Assembly (NCBI GenBank): GCA_964445525.1
Contig: CAYULA010000015.1
Location: forward strand, 6,459 to 70,458
DNA length: 64,000 bases
Direction of reading: 5' to 3'
Source: Penumbrarchaeum sp964445525
GTDB lineage: Archaea; Thermoplasmatota; Penumbrarchaeia; Penumbrarchaeales; Penumbrarchaeaceae
Part shown: piece by piece, positions 34,975 to 43,920 of the stretch
Layout: the number at the start of each line of letters is the position of its first letter
Numbering within the stretch: the stretch's first letter is position 1
Program-made: the position numbers and the translations under genes
The notes under the pieces: generated by a model
What the model saw: only the letters and a program-made list of their open reading frames with translations
Told to the model about the DNA's origin: nothing
The model's database searches: none

Positions 34975-37209
34975 TCAGATCAACTCTACATACCTATCCA
35001 CATAGGTACTTGGAGTTGTGAAGGCTTCCTTTGTCGGTGTTCCATGTTTTGGAAGGATAATCAAGCTCACATGTGTCTGGGGTTTGATGTCGAACCCTGC
35101 TGCATCGCAGTTCACGATGATCTTCACAATGGAACCTGGAGTGAGGACATTTCCCTCGGCAAACCTGCCGTCAACGTCCCTCACGATCTCCACGTTGAAT
35201 CTCGAGGAGGTGGAATCAGAAGCGGTTCCTACCCCGCCGAAAGTCAGGTCCACATTGGTTGATCCATCTGTCATCTCGATCCTCACCAGATCGAAATCCA
35301 CGGATGGAGATCCTGCACCGAGTGCCACTTTCATCTCGATAACCTGCACATCATCCGCCAGTCCGGGTTTGAGGACCCTGTTTCCAGCATTATCCACGGC
35401 ACATACCGCATAGTAGTACTGGTTGTCCTGGGAAGAATATTTTGTGCTGGTAGACCAATCAACACCGAAATCATCGAAGGAGTTCTCGCCGTATTTTGCA
35501 TATCCTGCAAGCTTGATAAGCGGGTTAATCACTCCGCTTACGGGAAGCTGGTCAACCTCGAATATGGGCTCTACCCCTCTCCAGATCTCGTATGTATACA
35601 TCTCCGAATCCTGGTAGGTAACGCTCTGTCCACCGGTGAAATCCTGGGCTGCCATACCGGATCCGCTGTCGGATGGATTGGATGATCCCGTCCAGGCTAT
35701 GTTGATGGAATATGTACCCTGGGTGGCAACCACGGAATATGCATTGAATGTGGGAAGTATCTCATCATTGGTGCATGAAGCGGCTGCTGCCTGGGTTGTT
35801 CCAAGGCCATATCCGGCGTTTATCTTGTCTGTGGCATGGTAGTTGTTGACCTCGTTCCCTGAAAGGTCCACCGCTGCTATAGCATAGTAATATGCTGTCC
35901 TTTCCTCTCCACCATTTTGCTGGACATAGTCATACCAGGTGGAGGATCCGGATCCGCTTGAAACGGTCCAGTCCGCAATATCCCAGAAACCTATCGGTAC
36001 CATGTTAGGGGGAGCATCTGTTGCTATAACGTTTGTAGATCTGTAAACGTTGAATCCCCTTATCTGGGTCTGTGCTGTAGTGGGGGCATTGGTTGTCCAT
36101 GTCTGCGAGGAAGCGGGGGTGTCGAAATCGGATATTGAAAAGTCCAGTCCGGAAACCGACAACTCGATATATCCGGAGTTAGGCCCTCCCGATGAAGCCT
36201 TGAAGAGACCGGTTGCCGTTAGCGATGGAGCTTCGGGTTTTACCTGATCTATACCATCGAGCCCGACAATGGTCCAGGTATCGTCGGCAGTTGCAATCGT
36301 TGTCAGGTCCACGATTCCGGTATGCAGGGTGATTGTTGTCGCTGCGTTGTCTGTTATCCTGAAGTTGTATACATTCCCGGTTTCCGTATCTGTGAAAACA
36401 AGCGCGTAACCGATGTATGCATCGGCCGTGTATGAGGCGCTGACATCGGAGATAACGGTTGCCGTTGTGGCAACAAGATCGCCGGCAATCATTGTTACAG
36501 TTGAAAGGATTACGTTTTCGGTTGTTTCTGTTTGAGCCACGGAAATGGAAGCCACCGAATATAATGTGCTGTCGTAACTGGTTGCGGTGTTACCGGCCCT
36601 GTCATATGTCTTGACATAGTACCAATAAGCACCTGCTCCGGTACCGGTTACTCCGGAATCCTGGGATGGTACATCATAGATAACCTGTCCCGCTTCAAGA
36701 AGGTGTATCGATGATGAAGTCGATGTCGCCAGGTATGAGGTCGTGAAGATTACGGAATCATCGGCATCACCGATAATCGGATCATTTGATCTTACGATCT
36801 CTTCTTTCATTATGCCCGAACCGGAATCCGAGGAGGCGGCTCCTATTGTTATCTCGTAACCATATGCTACCGGAGTGGCCTGACCATCCTCCATCACATC
36901 GACACCGGATATGGTTGCGGCGGTCGGTGCATTAGAGTCCACGGTGGGCATAACCTGGGTGGCACCTTCACTGTTGATTAGACGGTCACCCTGGATATTT
37001 CTCATTATCATGGAGGTTGCTACCTCCTGCTGGGCTACTGTGCCCGTTTCCTGAGCCTGCTGGTTCAGTTGGTTTGCTGTGGTGATCAACAGGGCTGCAG
37101 CAATCGCTGCGACAAGAACCATTGCTATGAACAATATCATGGTTCCTATCCCCATTTCACCCTTCTTATCCGCTCCGAGGCGGATCTTCTTCAACCTTGC
37201 GGTTTTCAT
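34975..37209 (-). CDS. Giant archaellin with inserted FN3-like outer domains
   Basis: 744 residues; typical archaellins have about 200-250. The N-terminus is a classical class III signal, KKGEMGIGTMILF, with cleavage predicted after Gly17, followed by the archaellin hydrophobic helix and 'NQLNQQAQETG'. The last 130 residues return to the archaellin beta domain ('VALGAGSPSVDFDLVRI', 'IILPKHGTPT'). Between them lie about 500 residues with three FN3-like units, each ending in YY-x-V/I-x-A/T-x-D-x-[AS]-G-N. The insertion would project from the filament surface. The start is supported by GGTGA before ATG. Expression and assembly are inferred. Confidence 0.85.
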   Translation of the reverse strand: MKTARLKKIRLGADKKGEMGIGTMILFIAMVLVAAIAAALLITTANQLNQQAQETGTVAQQEVATSMIMRNIQGDRLINSEGATQVMPTVDSNAPTAATISGVDVMEDGQATPVAYGYEITIGAASSDSGSGIMKEEIVRSNDPIIGDADDSVIFTTSYLATSTSSSIHLLEAGQVIYDVPSQDSGVTGTGAGAYWYYVKTYDRAGNTATSYDSTLYSVASISVAQTETTENVILSTVTMIAGDLVATTATVISDVSASYTADAYIGYALVFTDTETGNVYNFRITDNAATTITLHTGIVDLTTIATADDTWTIVGLDGIDQVKPEAPSLTATGLFKASSGGPNSGYIELSVSGLDFSISDFDTPASSQTWTTNAPTTAQTQIRGFNVYRSTNVIATDAPPNMVPIGFWDIADWTVSSGSGSSTWYDYVQQNGGEERTAYYYAIAAVDLSGNEVNNYHATDKINAGYGLGTTQAAAASCTNDEILPTFNAYSVVATQGTYSINIAWTGSSNPSDSGSGMAAQDFTGGQSVTYQDSEMYTYEIWRGVEPIFEVDQLPVSGVINPLIKLAGYAKYGENSFDDFGVDWSTSTKYSSQDNQYYYAVCAVDNAGNRVLKPGLADDVQVIEMKVALGAGSPSVDFDLVRIEMTDGSTNVDLTFGGVGTASDSTSSRFNVEIVRDVDGRFAEGNVLTPGSIVKIIVNCDAAGFDIKPQTHVSLIILPKHGTPTKEAFTTPSTYVDRYVELI

Positions 37210-37284
37210 TTATCTCACCTATTTTCGAGACGCTACGCTGATCAATTCTATTTCTACCTCCAAATACAAGGAGCGTGAAGACGC

Positions 37285-37333
37285 GACCCGTTGAGGACCT
37301 CCCGATCCTTTTTATGCGGGAGGTCCTCGGGTC
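37285..37333. repeat. Large stem-loop upstream of the giant archaellin gene
   Basis: GAGGACCTCCCG (37293-37304) and CGGGAGGTCCTC (37317-37328) form a perfect 12-bp stem with a 12-nt loop. GACCC (37285) and GGGTC (37329) add 5 bp outside a 3-nt bulge. On the minus strand it lies in the leader about 75 bases before the giant archaellin ATG; on the plus strand it precedes the repeated leader motif. Confidence 0.65.
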
Positions 37334-37341
37334 AAAGCATT

Positions 37342-37355
37342 GCAGGTGTGGAGAG
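37342..37355 (+). repeat. Leader direct repeat copy 1 (GCAGGTGTGGAGAG)
   Basis: This 14-base sequence is repeated exactly at 37762-37775. Here its end GAGAG starts a 7-bp hairpin with ATCTCTC (37363-37369). Confidence 0.55.
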
Positions 37356-37761
37356 ATCTATTATCTCTCGAGATAATGATGCAAATGACAGATATTTAAA
37401 GCTTGATTTGTCAGTCTCAGCGAGTGATTATCTGAGTTGATAACCACAAAAGGATCATGATTAATTTCATTATTAGCAATAATGTGATAAAAACAATATT
37501 TATAGACAAATAATACTGAAAAATAACTTTATAAAATCTAAATTATTTATAAATAAACTTGTGTTGATTTAACCATGAATCCCGGGATTTGTTGTCTGAT
37601 GTAGGTGAATGTACAATAGTATCCGATGTATGCTAGATTTCCTTGAGGACTCTGTAGGGATTCGGTTTCAAAGGGTTCAATGGCATCTTTTCATCGATAT
37701 CCAATCGGATAATGAAACGTGACCCCTTTATAATCACCCGGTGGGAATATTATACTGTAAA

Positions 37762-37798
37762 GCAGGTGTGGAGAGTCCCCCGTTTCGGGGGATACTCT
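37762..37798 (+). repeat. Leader direct repeat copy 2 running into a GC-rich hairpin
   Basis: Copy 2 of GCAGGTGTGGAGAG runs into an 11-bp hairpin: AGAGTCCCCCG (37772-37782), loop TTT, CGGGGG, a 2-nt bulge, ACTCT. It sits in the leader of the first winged-helix gene, 44 bases before its ATG, and could control its translation or transcript stability. Confidence 0.55.
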
Positions 37799-37841
37799 AC
37801 AATTGTAAACAAACAGTGTGAGCTTTAGCGAGTGGATCAAA

Positions 37842-38198
37842 ATGGACCCGAAATATCTATCGCAGCTGCTCGTGGACGAGTATGTGATGAAGATACTTAC
37901 AGCATCTTTCAACAAACCCATGTCCACCCAGCAGCTGTCGCTTGAATTCGGAATACCTATAGCTGTATGCTACAGGAAGGTAAGGGAACTGTTGGCAGCG
38001 GATCTCCTGAAAAAGGACAAGAAGGTCCTGACCTCACGGGGTAAATGGGTTCAGTTGTACAGGTCCAAGCTCAAGGGGGCCTATGTATTCCTGGAAAGGA
38101 ACGAACTCCGGGTGAGGCTTGAACTTGCCGATATCGACCAGCCCGAGATGGATGGAACTGTTGACGTTCTTCCCGGAAAAGGGGAGGTGCTGGCTTAA
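37842..38198 (+). CDS. Winged-helix regulator 1 of a tandem trio
   Basis: 118 residues from ATG 37842; the frame is open from a GTG at 37818, but the paralogues all start MDP. The DNA-binding wing includes 'DEYVMKILTASFNKPMSTQQLSLEFGIPIAVCYRKVRELLAADLL' and 'SRGKWVQLYRSKLKGAYVFLE', an ArsR-like/HTH_20-type pattern. It is nearly the twin of the gene at 62.2 kb. Its stop overlaps the ATG of regulator 2. The location beside archaellin genes suggests control of motility genes, but that is unproven. Confidence 0.8.
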   Translation: MDPKYLSQLLVDEYVMKILTASFNKPMSTQQLSLEFGIPIAVCYRKVRELLAADLLKKDKKVLTSRGKWVQLYRSKLKGAYVFLERNELRVRLELADIDQPEMDGTVDVLPGKGEVLA

Positions 38199-38509
38199 TG
38201 GCCGGATCGGGGAACGGGCAGATCTGGAAGGATCCCTGTTGCAGGAGGATCCTCAAACATTGCTTTTCGAGTTCCAGAACTGCCAATTTCCTTAGTATGA
38301 AACTGAACATTCCCATAGCCGTATGTCTGTCAAAATTGAGGCAGCTGGAGAAATGCGGATTGCTTGTTAAGGAGAAAAAGATCCGTACATCACAGGGAAA
38401 GTGGGTCCAGCTTTACAGATCATTGGTAATCGAGTCGGAAGAAGGGGAAATCAGGTCGAAATTGAAGGAATCCGGATCGTTGACGGATATGGAGGATGTG
38501 ATATCTTGA
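38198..38509 (+). CDS. Winged-helix regulator 2 of a tandem trio
   Basis: 103 residues. It shares the family core 'IPIAVCLSKLRQLEKCGLLVKEKKIRTSQGKWVQLYRS' with its neighbours, but the first helices are shortened ('CCRRILKHCFSSSRTANFLSMKLN') and the C-terminus is short. ATG overlaps the stop of regulator 1 and its stop overlaps the ATG of regulator 3, so the three are made in a coupled way and may form mixed dimers. Confidence 0.75.
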   Translation: MAGSGNGQIWKDPCCRRILKHCFSSSRTANFLSMKLNIPIAVCLSKLRQLEKCGLLVKEKKIRTSQGKWVQLYRSLVIESEEGEIRSKLKESGSLTDMEDVIS

Positions 38510-38856
38510 TGGACCCTCAGAGGGCAAGCAAACTTCTGGCAGACGAATATTCCGTTAAGATACTCACAGCGACCTACCGGAAAGCCAGGTCCGCAAGCTA
38601 CCTCAGCTCCAGGTTCGACATACCGATCGCAGCATGCTACAGGAGAATAAAAGCTCTTGAGAAGGAAGGCTTCCTCAAGGCCGTTGAAAAGGAATTCACA
38701 AGATTTGGAAAGTGGGTCTGGACATACAGATCCAATCTGAAATATGTCAATATCGTTCTCGAGAAGGGGCAGATGAGAATGTTCATGCAGCTAAACGATC
38801 CCAAAAATCCCGAACATCATGATACCTGGGAGATACTCGAGCAGGAAGAGGTGTGA
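38509..38856 (+). CDS. Winged-helix regulator 3 of a tandem trio
   Basis: 115 residues beginning MDPQRASKLLADEYSVKIL, the same opening as regulators 1 and 4. The recognition helix region is 'IPIAACYRRIKALEKEGFLK', and the wing reads 'RFGKWVWTYRSNLKYVNIVLE'. The wing charges differ from those of regulator 1, which could change DNA specificity. It is followed after 11 bases by the CARDB surface protein gene, whose Shine-Dalgarno begins at the regulator stop, so they are probably co-transcribed. Confidence 0.78.
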   Translation: MDPQRASKLLADEYSVKILTATYRKARSASYLSSRFDIPIAACYRRIKALEKEGFLKAVEKEFTRFGKWVWTYRSNLKYVNIVLEKGQMRMFMQLNDPKNPEHHDTWEILEQEEV

Positions 38857-38867
38857 GGAGGTGAAGG

Positions 38868-41800
38868 ATGGAAATATCTCCATTTATCGGAAAGTCAGTA
38901 TCATTCCTCATGGTGATATTTCTTGCTTTTTCCGTACAACTTTTTGTCGGCCAGGGTAGTGGAACAGAAAATCCGGTCAGGTCCCCTCAACAGGATGAAG
39001 ATGTCCGGACAAGGCAGTTGGTCTATTCAGGTTCCGGTCTGAGTGATCTGCAGATGTCCATGGATGGGAACGGAAGAATGGACATCGCATGGGTGGATTC
39101 GAGGGACGGGAATCCTGAGATATATTTTCTCAAATTCGAGGAGAACGGATGGAAGCTCCACGATGATATGAGATTGACAACATCCCAGACTGACTCGATC
39201 ATGCCAAGCCTGTGTCCCACGATGGACCACACCACTACCCTGGTATGGGTGGAGGATCCGGGATATGGTAGTTCATCTATCAGGACCACCACTCTGAAAT
39301 ACGACGGCGGAGACATTCTTCTGGTGGCGGAGCCCAGAAGCATTGCCCGTTCCATCAATCTATCTGGCCGCCCCGTATTGAAACCTTCTCCAAGCGGTCA
39401 TGCCAACGTAATGTGGGCAGAGGGACTCGATGTGAATAAATCCATATTGAGGGTAGCTACGATCGATCCTCTATCGGATGATATCCCCGAAAACCGCACC
39501 GTGTTTTCGTCTCTTGGATTGCTTACATCATGGGATTTCGAACCTTTATCGGAGGATGATTTCATTGCAAGCTGGAACGGGCAGTATATTCCGGATGGTT
39601 CCACCGATCCGAACTACGGTGTTTTTTTCACCAGGTTCAAATCCGATGGGGAGGTTCTTGTTCAACCCTTGAGAAAATCCATCACAAGCTACCAAACAAG
39701 ACCGGATATTGAATTTTCGAATGATCTGGTAACTCTTGTTTTTTCAACCAGGAGATATGCTTACATGGATGTCATGTTGACAACATTCACAATGGATGGA
39801 ACTGACATAATGGATGATGTTCCCGTCTCTGATCTCTCAACCAGCAACAAGGACCCATCGCTTTTGATAGGACCAGATGGCCGTGCGTCACTTCTCTGGT
39901 TTCGCAATGATAATTCAAAATGGTCATTGGTTCACATGGACCTCGAACTGGATGATACAGTAGAAAACCCGGGTGAAATGAAAACAATGGCCACGGATGT
40001 ATTGGATCTGGACCACCCCCCTGCCCAGATAATCACGGAAGGCGGGGACCTTCATACATCATATATTTCCTCTGAGGGTGAGGCGGGAATATATCTTGTC
40101 TCCAGAACCAGACCGGATCTCGAGTTAGGTGAAATCAGGGTCGTAGACGATCTCAATGCGATAACCGGAGAGAACATCACCATTGAGGCTGACCTGATCA
40201 ATAATGGAAATTCGAACATTTCGGATATATGCTTGAGATTCGTATTGAAGATGGGAGATATTGTCGTTCATCAGGAAGATATCACCACAAGCTGTGATCC
40301 GGGTTCTATCAACAAGAGGAACATATCGATAATGCCGGAAAGCGAGGGAACCTATACCGCGGTTGTGGAAGTTGATCCGGAAGATGAACTGACCGAAAAG
40401 AACGAGACCAATAATAAAATGGAAACAAATTTCTTCGTGGGTGATCAGGAGGTTTCCATCTCCACATCATCTAAAGCAATATTGCCTGGTGAACTGGGAT
40501 ATATTAGTGTGACACTGATCAATACTGGTTCCGTAGATGTACGATACCTTATTGAGGTCCAGGGTGACAATATCGATTGGTTCAGCGAAAAGGAGGGATT
40601 GATCGATGTTCGGTCGGGAGATACATCCACTCTCGATTTTGGCTTCTCTCCTTCTTCTGAGACCAGGGCAGGCAAGTATCTCATGGTTGTCAGGGGAACT
40701 TCCCTCAGAGAGAAGAAAGACCCGGTAATGGACACCCATCAGGTCGAGGTCCTTCCCTTCTACAATTCATCTGTTGATTTCGGCAATTACGAGAGGGAGA
40801 TCGATCCGGGTACACAGCTTTCAATTCCAGTTACCATATACAATCACGGTAACAGCTGGACCAAATTCAGGATCGAAGGGAACAATTCAATGTCGTTGGA
40901 TATGAAATACGAGGGAGCTCCCCTTCCGCTGATCCTTCCAACCGTTCAATCGGGAGGGAGCCTGAATATCAACATATTATTGGATATTCCGGAAGGTCTC
41001 CAACCCGGAAAAACTATCGAGGTATACATTTCCCTGAGGAATCAGGAAGCTGGACAGACATATACGGCAAATTACAACATGACAATAATGGTGATGCCGG
41101 AGCCGGAGATAACCATGGAAGAGGAGGACCTCGACCTTGACGGTGATTGGTCGATAAAGACCGTTGAGGTTACCGTAAAAAACACCGGTAATGTCAGGGA
41201 TATATTCAGGTACTCCGTGAAGGCGCAGACAGGTGAATGGGATGCACTTGTGATGGAACCGTATTCCGGAGAGGCCTCCCTATCCCCCGGTGAGGAAATG
41301 AACGTTACATTGTCGATAATACCTCCCCCGATACCGATGATCGGCAGCAAGCTCTTCACCTTCAGCGCAACCCCGTCAATCAGGGAAAACATGCGGACGG
41401 ACCACATTTTCCATATAAATGTCGGGGAGAAATACAACGTGTCCTTCACTCAGAACAAGCTTGAACTGGATACCGAACCCGGGATCAATCACAGATTGAT
41501 GTTAACTTATACCAATACCGGAAACAAGGATGCCCAGTTTTCCCTGATGTTTTCGGGGCCCGGCTCGGAAGGTCTCTACGTGGAACCAATGACCGGAGGA
41601 AGGATCCTCTGGAACGAATCTGTACCTATACAGATTGCTTCGGGGGCCACAAACAGCTTCTGGGTGGAGGTTACCGTTCCGGACGAGATGAAGGATAACA
41701 AACTTGTTGTGAACGTCACATGTCTGGAAGACACTTCCGTCTCCGATGAACTTCTCATCGTTTTCCACATCCCCGAGGATACGCTGATGAAGAATCTCCT

Positions 41801-41921
41801 GATCGGAAGCATGGTGGCACTTGTGATTGCTACTGTTGGAATAATCGTGGTGGTCTCCAAATTCCTGATGAAGCGCAGGACCAAGGCAAGCGTAGATCTG
41901 CTTGATGATGAGCTGGATTAA
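38868..41921 (+). CDS. Large secreted surface protein with CARDB/NEW3-type beta domains
   Basis: 1017 residues. A signal peptide (hydrophobic 'VSFLMVIFLAFSVQLFVGQ') precedes a propeller-like region with repeated 'DSR.GN.EIYFLKFE' / 'LLWFRNDNSKWSLVH' blades. Several CARDB/NEW3-like Ig domains follow ('GENITIEADLINNGNSNISD', 'ELTEKNETNNKMETNF', 'VEVTVKNTGNVRDIFRYSV'). A C-terminal membrane anchor ('LIGSMVALVIATVGIIVVVSK') ends with a short cytoplasmic tail. Multiple NxS/T sites are available for glycosylation. GGAGGTG lies 5 bases before ATG. It probably forms part of the cell envelope; no enzyme motif is seen. Confidence 0.8.
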   Translation: MEISPFIGKSVSFLMVIFLAFSVQLFVGQGSGTENPVRSPQQDEDVRTRQLVYSGSGLSDLQMSMDGNGRMDIAWVDSRDGNPEIYFLKFEENGWKLHDDMRLTTSQTDSIMPSLCPTMDHTTTLVWVEDPGYGSSSIRTTTLKYDGGDILLVAEPRSIARSINLSGRPVLKPSPSGHANVMWAEGLDVNKSILRVATIDPLSDDIPENRTVFSSLGLLTSWDFEPLSEDDFIASWNGQYIPDGSTDPNYGVFFTRFKSDGEVLVQPLRKSITSYQTRPDIEFSNDLVTLVFSTRRYAYMDVMLTTFTMDGTDIMDDVPVSDLSTSNKDPSLLIGPDGRASLLWFRNDNSKWSLVHMDLELDDTVENPGEMKTMATDVLDLDHPPAQIITEGGDLHTSYISSEGEAGIYLVSRTRPDLELGEIRVVDDLNAITGENITIEADLINNGNSNISDICLRFVLKMGDIVVHQEDITTSCDPGSINKRNISIMPESEGTYTAVVEVDPEDELTEKNETNNKMETNFFVGDQEVSISTSSKAILPGELGYISVTLINTGSVDVRYLIEVQGDNIDWFSEKEGLIDVRSGDTSTLDFGFSPSSETRAGKYLMVVRGTSLREKKDPVMDTHQVEVLPFYNSSVDFGNYEREIDPGTQLSIPVTIYNHGNSWTKFRIEGNNSMSLDMKYEGAPLPLILPTVQSGGSLNINILLDIPEGLQPGKTIEVYISLRNQEAGQTYTANYNMTIMVMPEPEITMEEEDLDLDGDWSIKTVEVTVKNTGNVRDIFRYSVKAQTGEWDALVMEPYSGEASLSPGEEMNVTLSIIPPPIPMIGSKLFTFSATPSIRENMRTDHIFHINVGEKYNVSFTQNKLELDTEPGINHRLMLTYTNTGNKDAQFSLMFSGPGSEGLYVEPMTGGRILWNESVPIQIASGATNSFWVEVTVPDEMKDNKLVVNVTCLEDTSVSDELLIVFHIPEDTLMKNLLIGSMVALVIATVGIIVVVSKFLMKRRTKASVDLLDDELD

Positions 41922-43750
41922 TTGTTACTGGAAAATATGGATCTGATGGCCTGATATTTGAGATATTTTTGAACCCGGAAGAATCTGTCATCGTGTATTC
42001 TCATACCGAATCCGAGTATATGGGCCATTTCATGGCATATTTCATCAAGAAGCAGGACCCTCTGATCCTCCATTGGCCTGTCCTTCATGATCTCTATCAT
42101 GGTGGAGGAGGTGTTCAGAAATATCCTTCTGTGAGCGGGGTCCGCCAGAGCTATGATCTCCTGATTTTCCATCTGGCAGAGCATTATGCCTATACCGTTT
42201 ATCTCCAATCCGGTATCGTCACCTTTCAAATCAACCTCATAGATACGATCCTTTTCCCTGTCAATGGTCAGGTTCTTCCTTTTGGCAGGAACGAACTCAT
42301 GGGGAAGCTTTCGGTTGATTGCGGAGGCGGACAATCCCTCCTTTAGGGAATCCTCTTTGATATCAATTGTAATGTCCGATATTACAGAGAGTATCTCCAA
42401 TGCATTTTCGAGAATGGGTCCGTAGCTCTCATCCACAATTGCAATCCCTTTTGAGGAGAGGACCTCGAGGGGGATCTCTTCCAACCTTCCCGCTTTCAGG
42501 GTTGCCTGGATCAGGGTTCTCTCCATGGTGCTTCTGGCAAGGATCACGATGTATCCCAGATCCGCGGCCCTCTCGGATCTTTTTGAACCGCTTCCGTCCG
42601 GGGATATCTCCACATAGAGGTCCTGGCGGTCATCTTTCGAAACCGATCCCATGGGTATCCAGCCTCTTCCCTGAACATGGACCGGTATGGACAGGGCGAG
42701 TCTCTTTCTCTTAAGGGAGGTCTTGAAATCGAGCTGGGAGGCGACCTTTATGATGTTCTCTCTGTATTTGAGAAAGAGGTTCCTGTTGTCCCTCATTCTG
42801 AGCAGGATGTCCAGGAGGTCCTCCCTGACTTCTTCGAGAATGCTCTTGTAGGAGCTGTCCTTCAGTACTTTTTCCCTGTCCGATGTCTCCTGAAAATGAT
42901 CGGAATCGATGTAGCCTCCCAATCCGAACAGATCGATCTCGTCAAGTACGATTCCCCTGGTTGATATCGCCACCCTCCTTATCTCGTTGGTAAGGATGAG
43001 GGATGAGTCGAACCTCTCGCTCATAAGCCTTATGATATCCCCTTCCAGGATCCTGGGTTTGACTCTAGTTCCGTTTACCATTATATGAAAATCGGGGTTC
43101 AATCTCAGCAGAAGACCGGCCTTTTCCTGGATGAATTTCTTGATGTTTTCAACATCGATATTTTCCAGTATCCCGTTGATCCTCCAGACGGTCCCGGTCT
43201 TTCCTCTCCTTTCTATCTTCTTTACAAGAGCTTCCATGGAATGTCTGTCCATTCTGATGAGATGGGCCTCATTCTCGGTCTCTGTTATGATTTCGGCCTT
43301 TCGGCCCAGTTTCTGCCAGCTGAGCCTTCCTATCCCCTTGTTCCCGATTATTTTACGTTTCTTTTTGGGGGTCAATGATCCTCTCTCTTTGGAGGAGAAA
43401 CCGATGGTGAGGAAATGCTTTTTAATTACCTCCGAAGACATCCCGGCTCCGTTGTCGGAGAATTCAATGGTATCCTTTTCAACATTGATGTCTATTTTCG
43501 AGACGGTGGCATCCACATCGAAAGGATTCTGTATCCCGAGTTCCCTGATGGATGAAAGGTGATCAGGGTATAGGTTCTCCGAGAGCTCTTTGAAAATATT
43601 CTTTTCATCATATCTGAACCTGGTTCTGACAACACCGTTCATGATCTGACCTCTGGGTTTGTGATACATTGGAGGCTGGCCAGCTTCCGATATGTCCCCT
43701 GAAGCCATAGTTTTGAAAGTAGATAATCCTTGATAGAGGAATATGTACAA
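41918..43750 (-). CDS. GHKL-type ATPase fused to a C-terminal HExxH metallopeptidase-like domain
   Basis: 610 residues; the start could be residue 15 (MASGDIS). The N-terminal half has the Hsp90/MutL/kinase ATP-binding Bergerat fold: 'EFSDNGAGMSSEVIKKHFLTIGFSSK' and 'GNKGIGRLSWQKLG'. A helical/beta middle region follows. The last 40 residues carry 'EICHEMAHILGFGMRIHDDRFF', a zinc-protease pattern with HExxH at 573-577 and a possible third ligand His586. The fusion is unusual, and I recognise no named family. Its stop overlaps that of the convergent surface-protein gene. The substrate is unknown. Confidence 0.7.
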   Translation of the reverse strand: MYIFLYQGLSTFKTMASGDISEAGQPPMYHKPRGQIMNGVVRTRFRYDEKNIFKELSENLYPDHLSSIRELGIQNPFDVDATVSKIDINVEKDTIEFSDNGAGMSSEVIKKHFLTIGFSSKERGSLTPKKKRKIIGNKGIGRLSWQKLGRKAEIITETENEAHLIRMDRHSMEALVKKIERRGKTGTVWRINGILENIDVENIKKFIQEKAGLLLRLNPDFHIMVNGTRVKPRILEGDIIRLMSERFDSSLILTNEIRRVAISTRGIVLDEIDLFGLGGYIDSDHFQETSDREKVLKDSSYKSILEEVREDLLDILLRMRDNRNLFLKYRENIIKVASQLDFKTSLKRKRLALSIPVHVQGRGWIPMGSVSKDDRQDLYVEISPDGSGSKRSERAADLGYIVILARSTMERTLIQATLKAGRLEEIPLEVLSSKGIAIVDESYGPILENALEILSVISDITIDIKEDSLKEGLSASAINRKLPHEFVPAKRKNLTIDREKDRIYEVDLKGDDTGLEINGIGIMLCQMENQEIIALADPAHRRIFLNTSSTMIEIMKDRPMEDQRVLLLDEICHEMAHILGFGMRIHDDRFFRVQKYLKYQAIRSIFSSNN

Positions 43751-43859
43751 GATGGTAACAGATGCTAGTAATATTCCTAGATTATCTCGGAGGATACTGA
43801 TAACTTTCCTTTTTATATAAACAGTATCTGCTTGTTAAATGATAACTGGAAAGTAGGCT

Positions 43860-43891
43860 TCCCCTAATCGGAAATATTTCCGTTTCGGGGA
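43860..43891 (+). repeat. Palindrome/hairpin in the leader of an archaellin-like gene
   Basis: A perfect 14-base palindrome CGGAAATATTTCCG (43869-43882) is enclosed by CCCC/GGGG (43861-43864 and 43887-43890). It precedes, by 18 bases, a GGATGTTGG motif (43909-43917) that abuts the ATG of the archaellin-like gene. It could be a regulator-binding palindrome or an RNA hairpin. Confidence 0.55.
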
Positions 43892-43920
43892 TTTGAGAAC
43901 ATTGAAAGGGATGTTGGCGG

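Larger units (their letters stand above)
37210..37841 (+). other. 632-base divergent intergenic region with hairpins and a repeated leader motif
   Basis: No gene is visible between the giant archaellin (minus strand) and the first winged-helix gene (plus strand). It holds the giant archaellin leader with its Shine-Dalgarno, a strong stem-loop (37285-37333), two copies of GCAGGTGTGGAGAG (37342 and 37762), each running into a hairpin, and an AT-rich 37380-37580 core with several TATA-like stretches. AGCGAGTG also occurs after each repeat copy (37419 and 37827), which suggests a duplicated leader. Confidence 0.6.
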
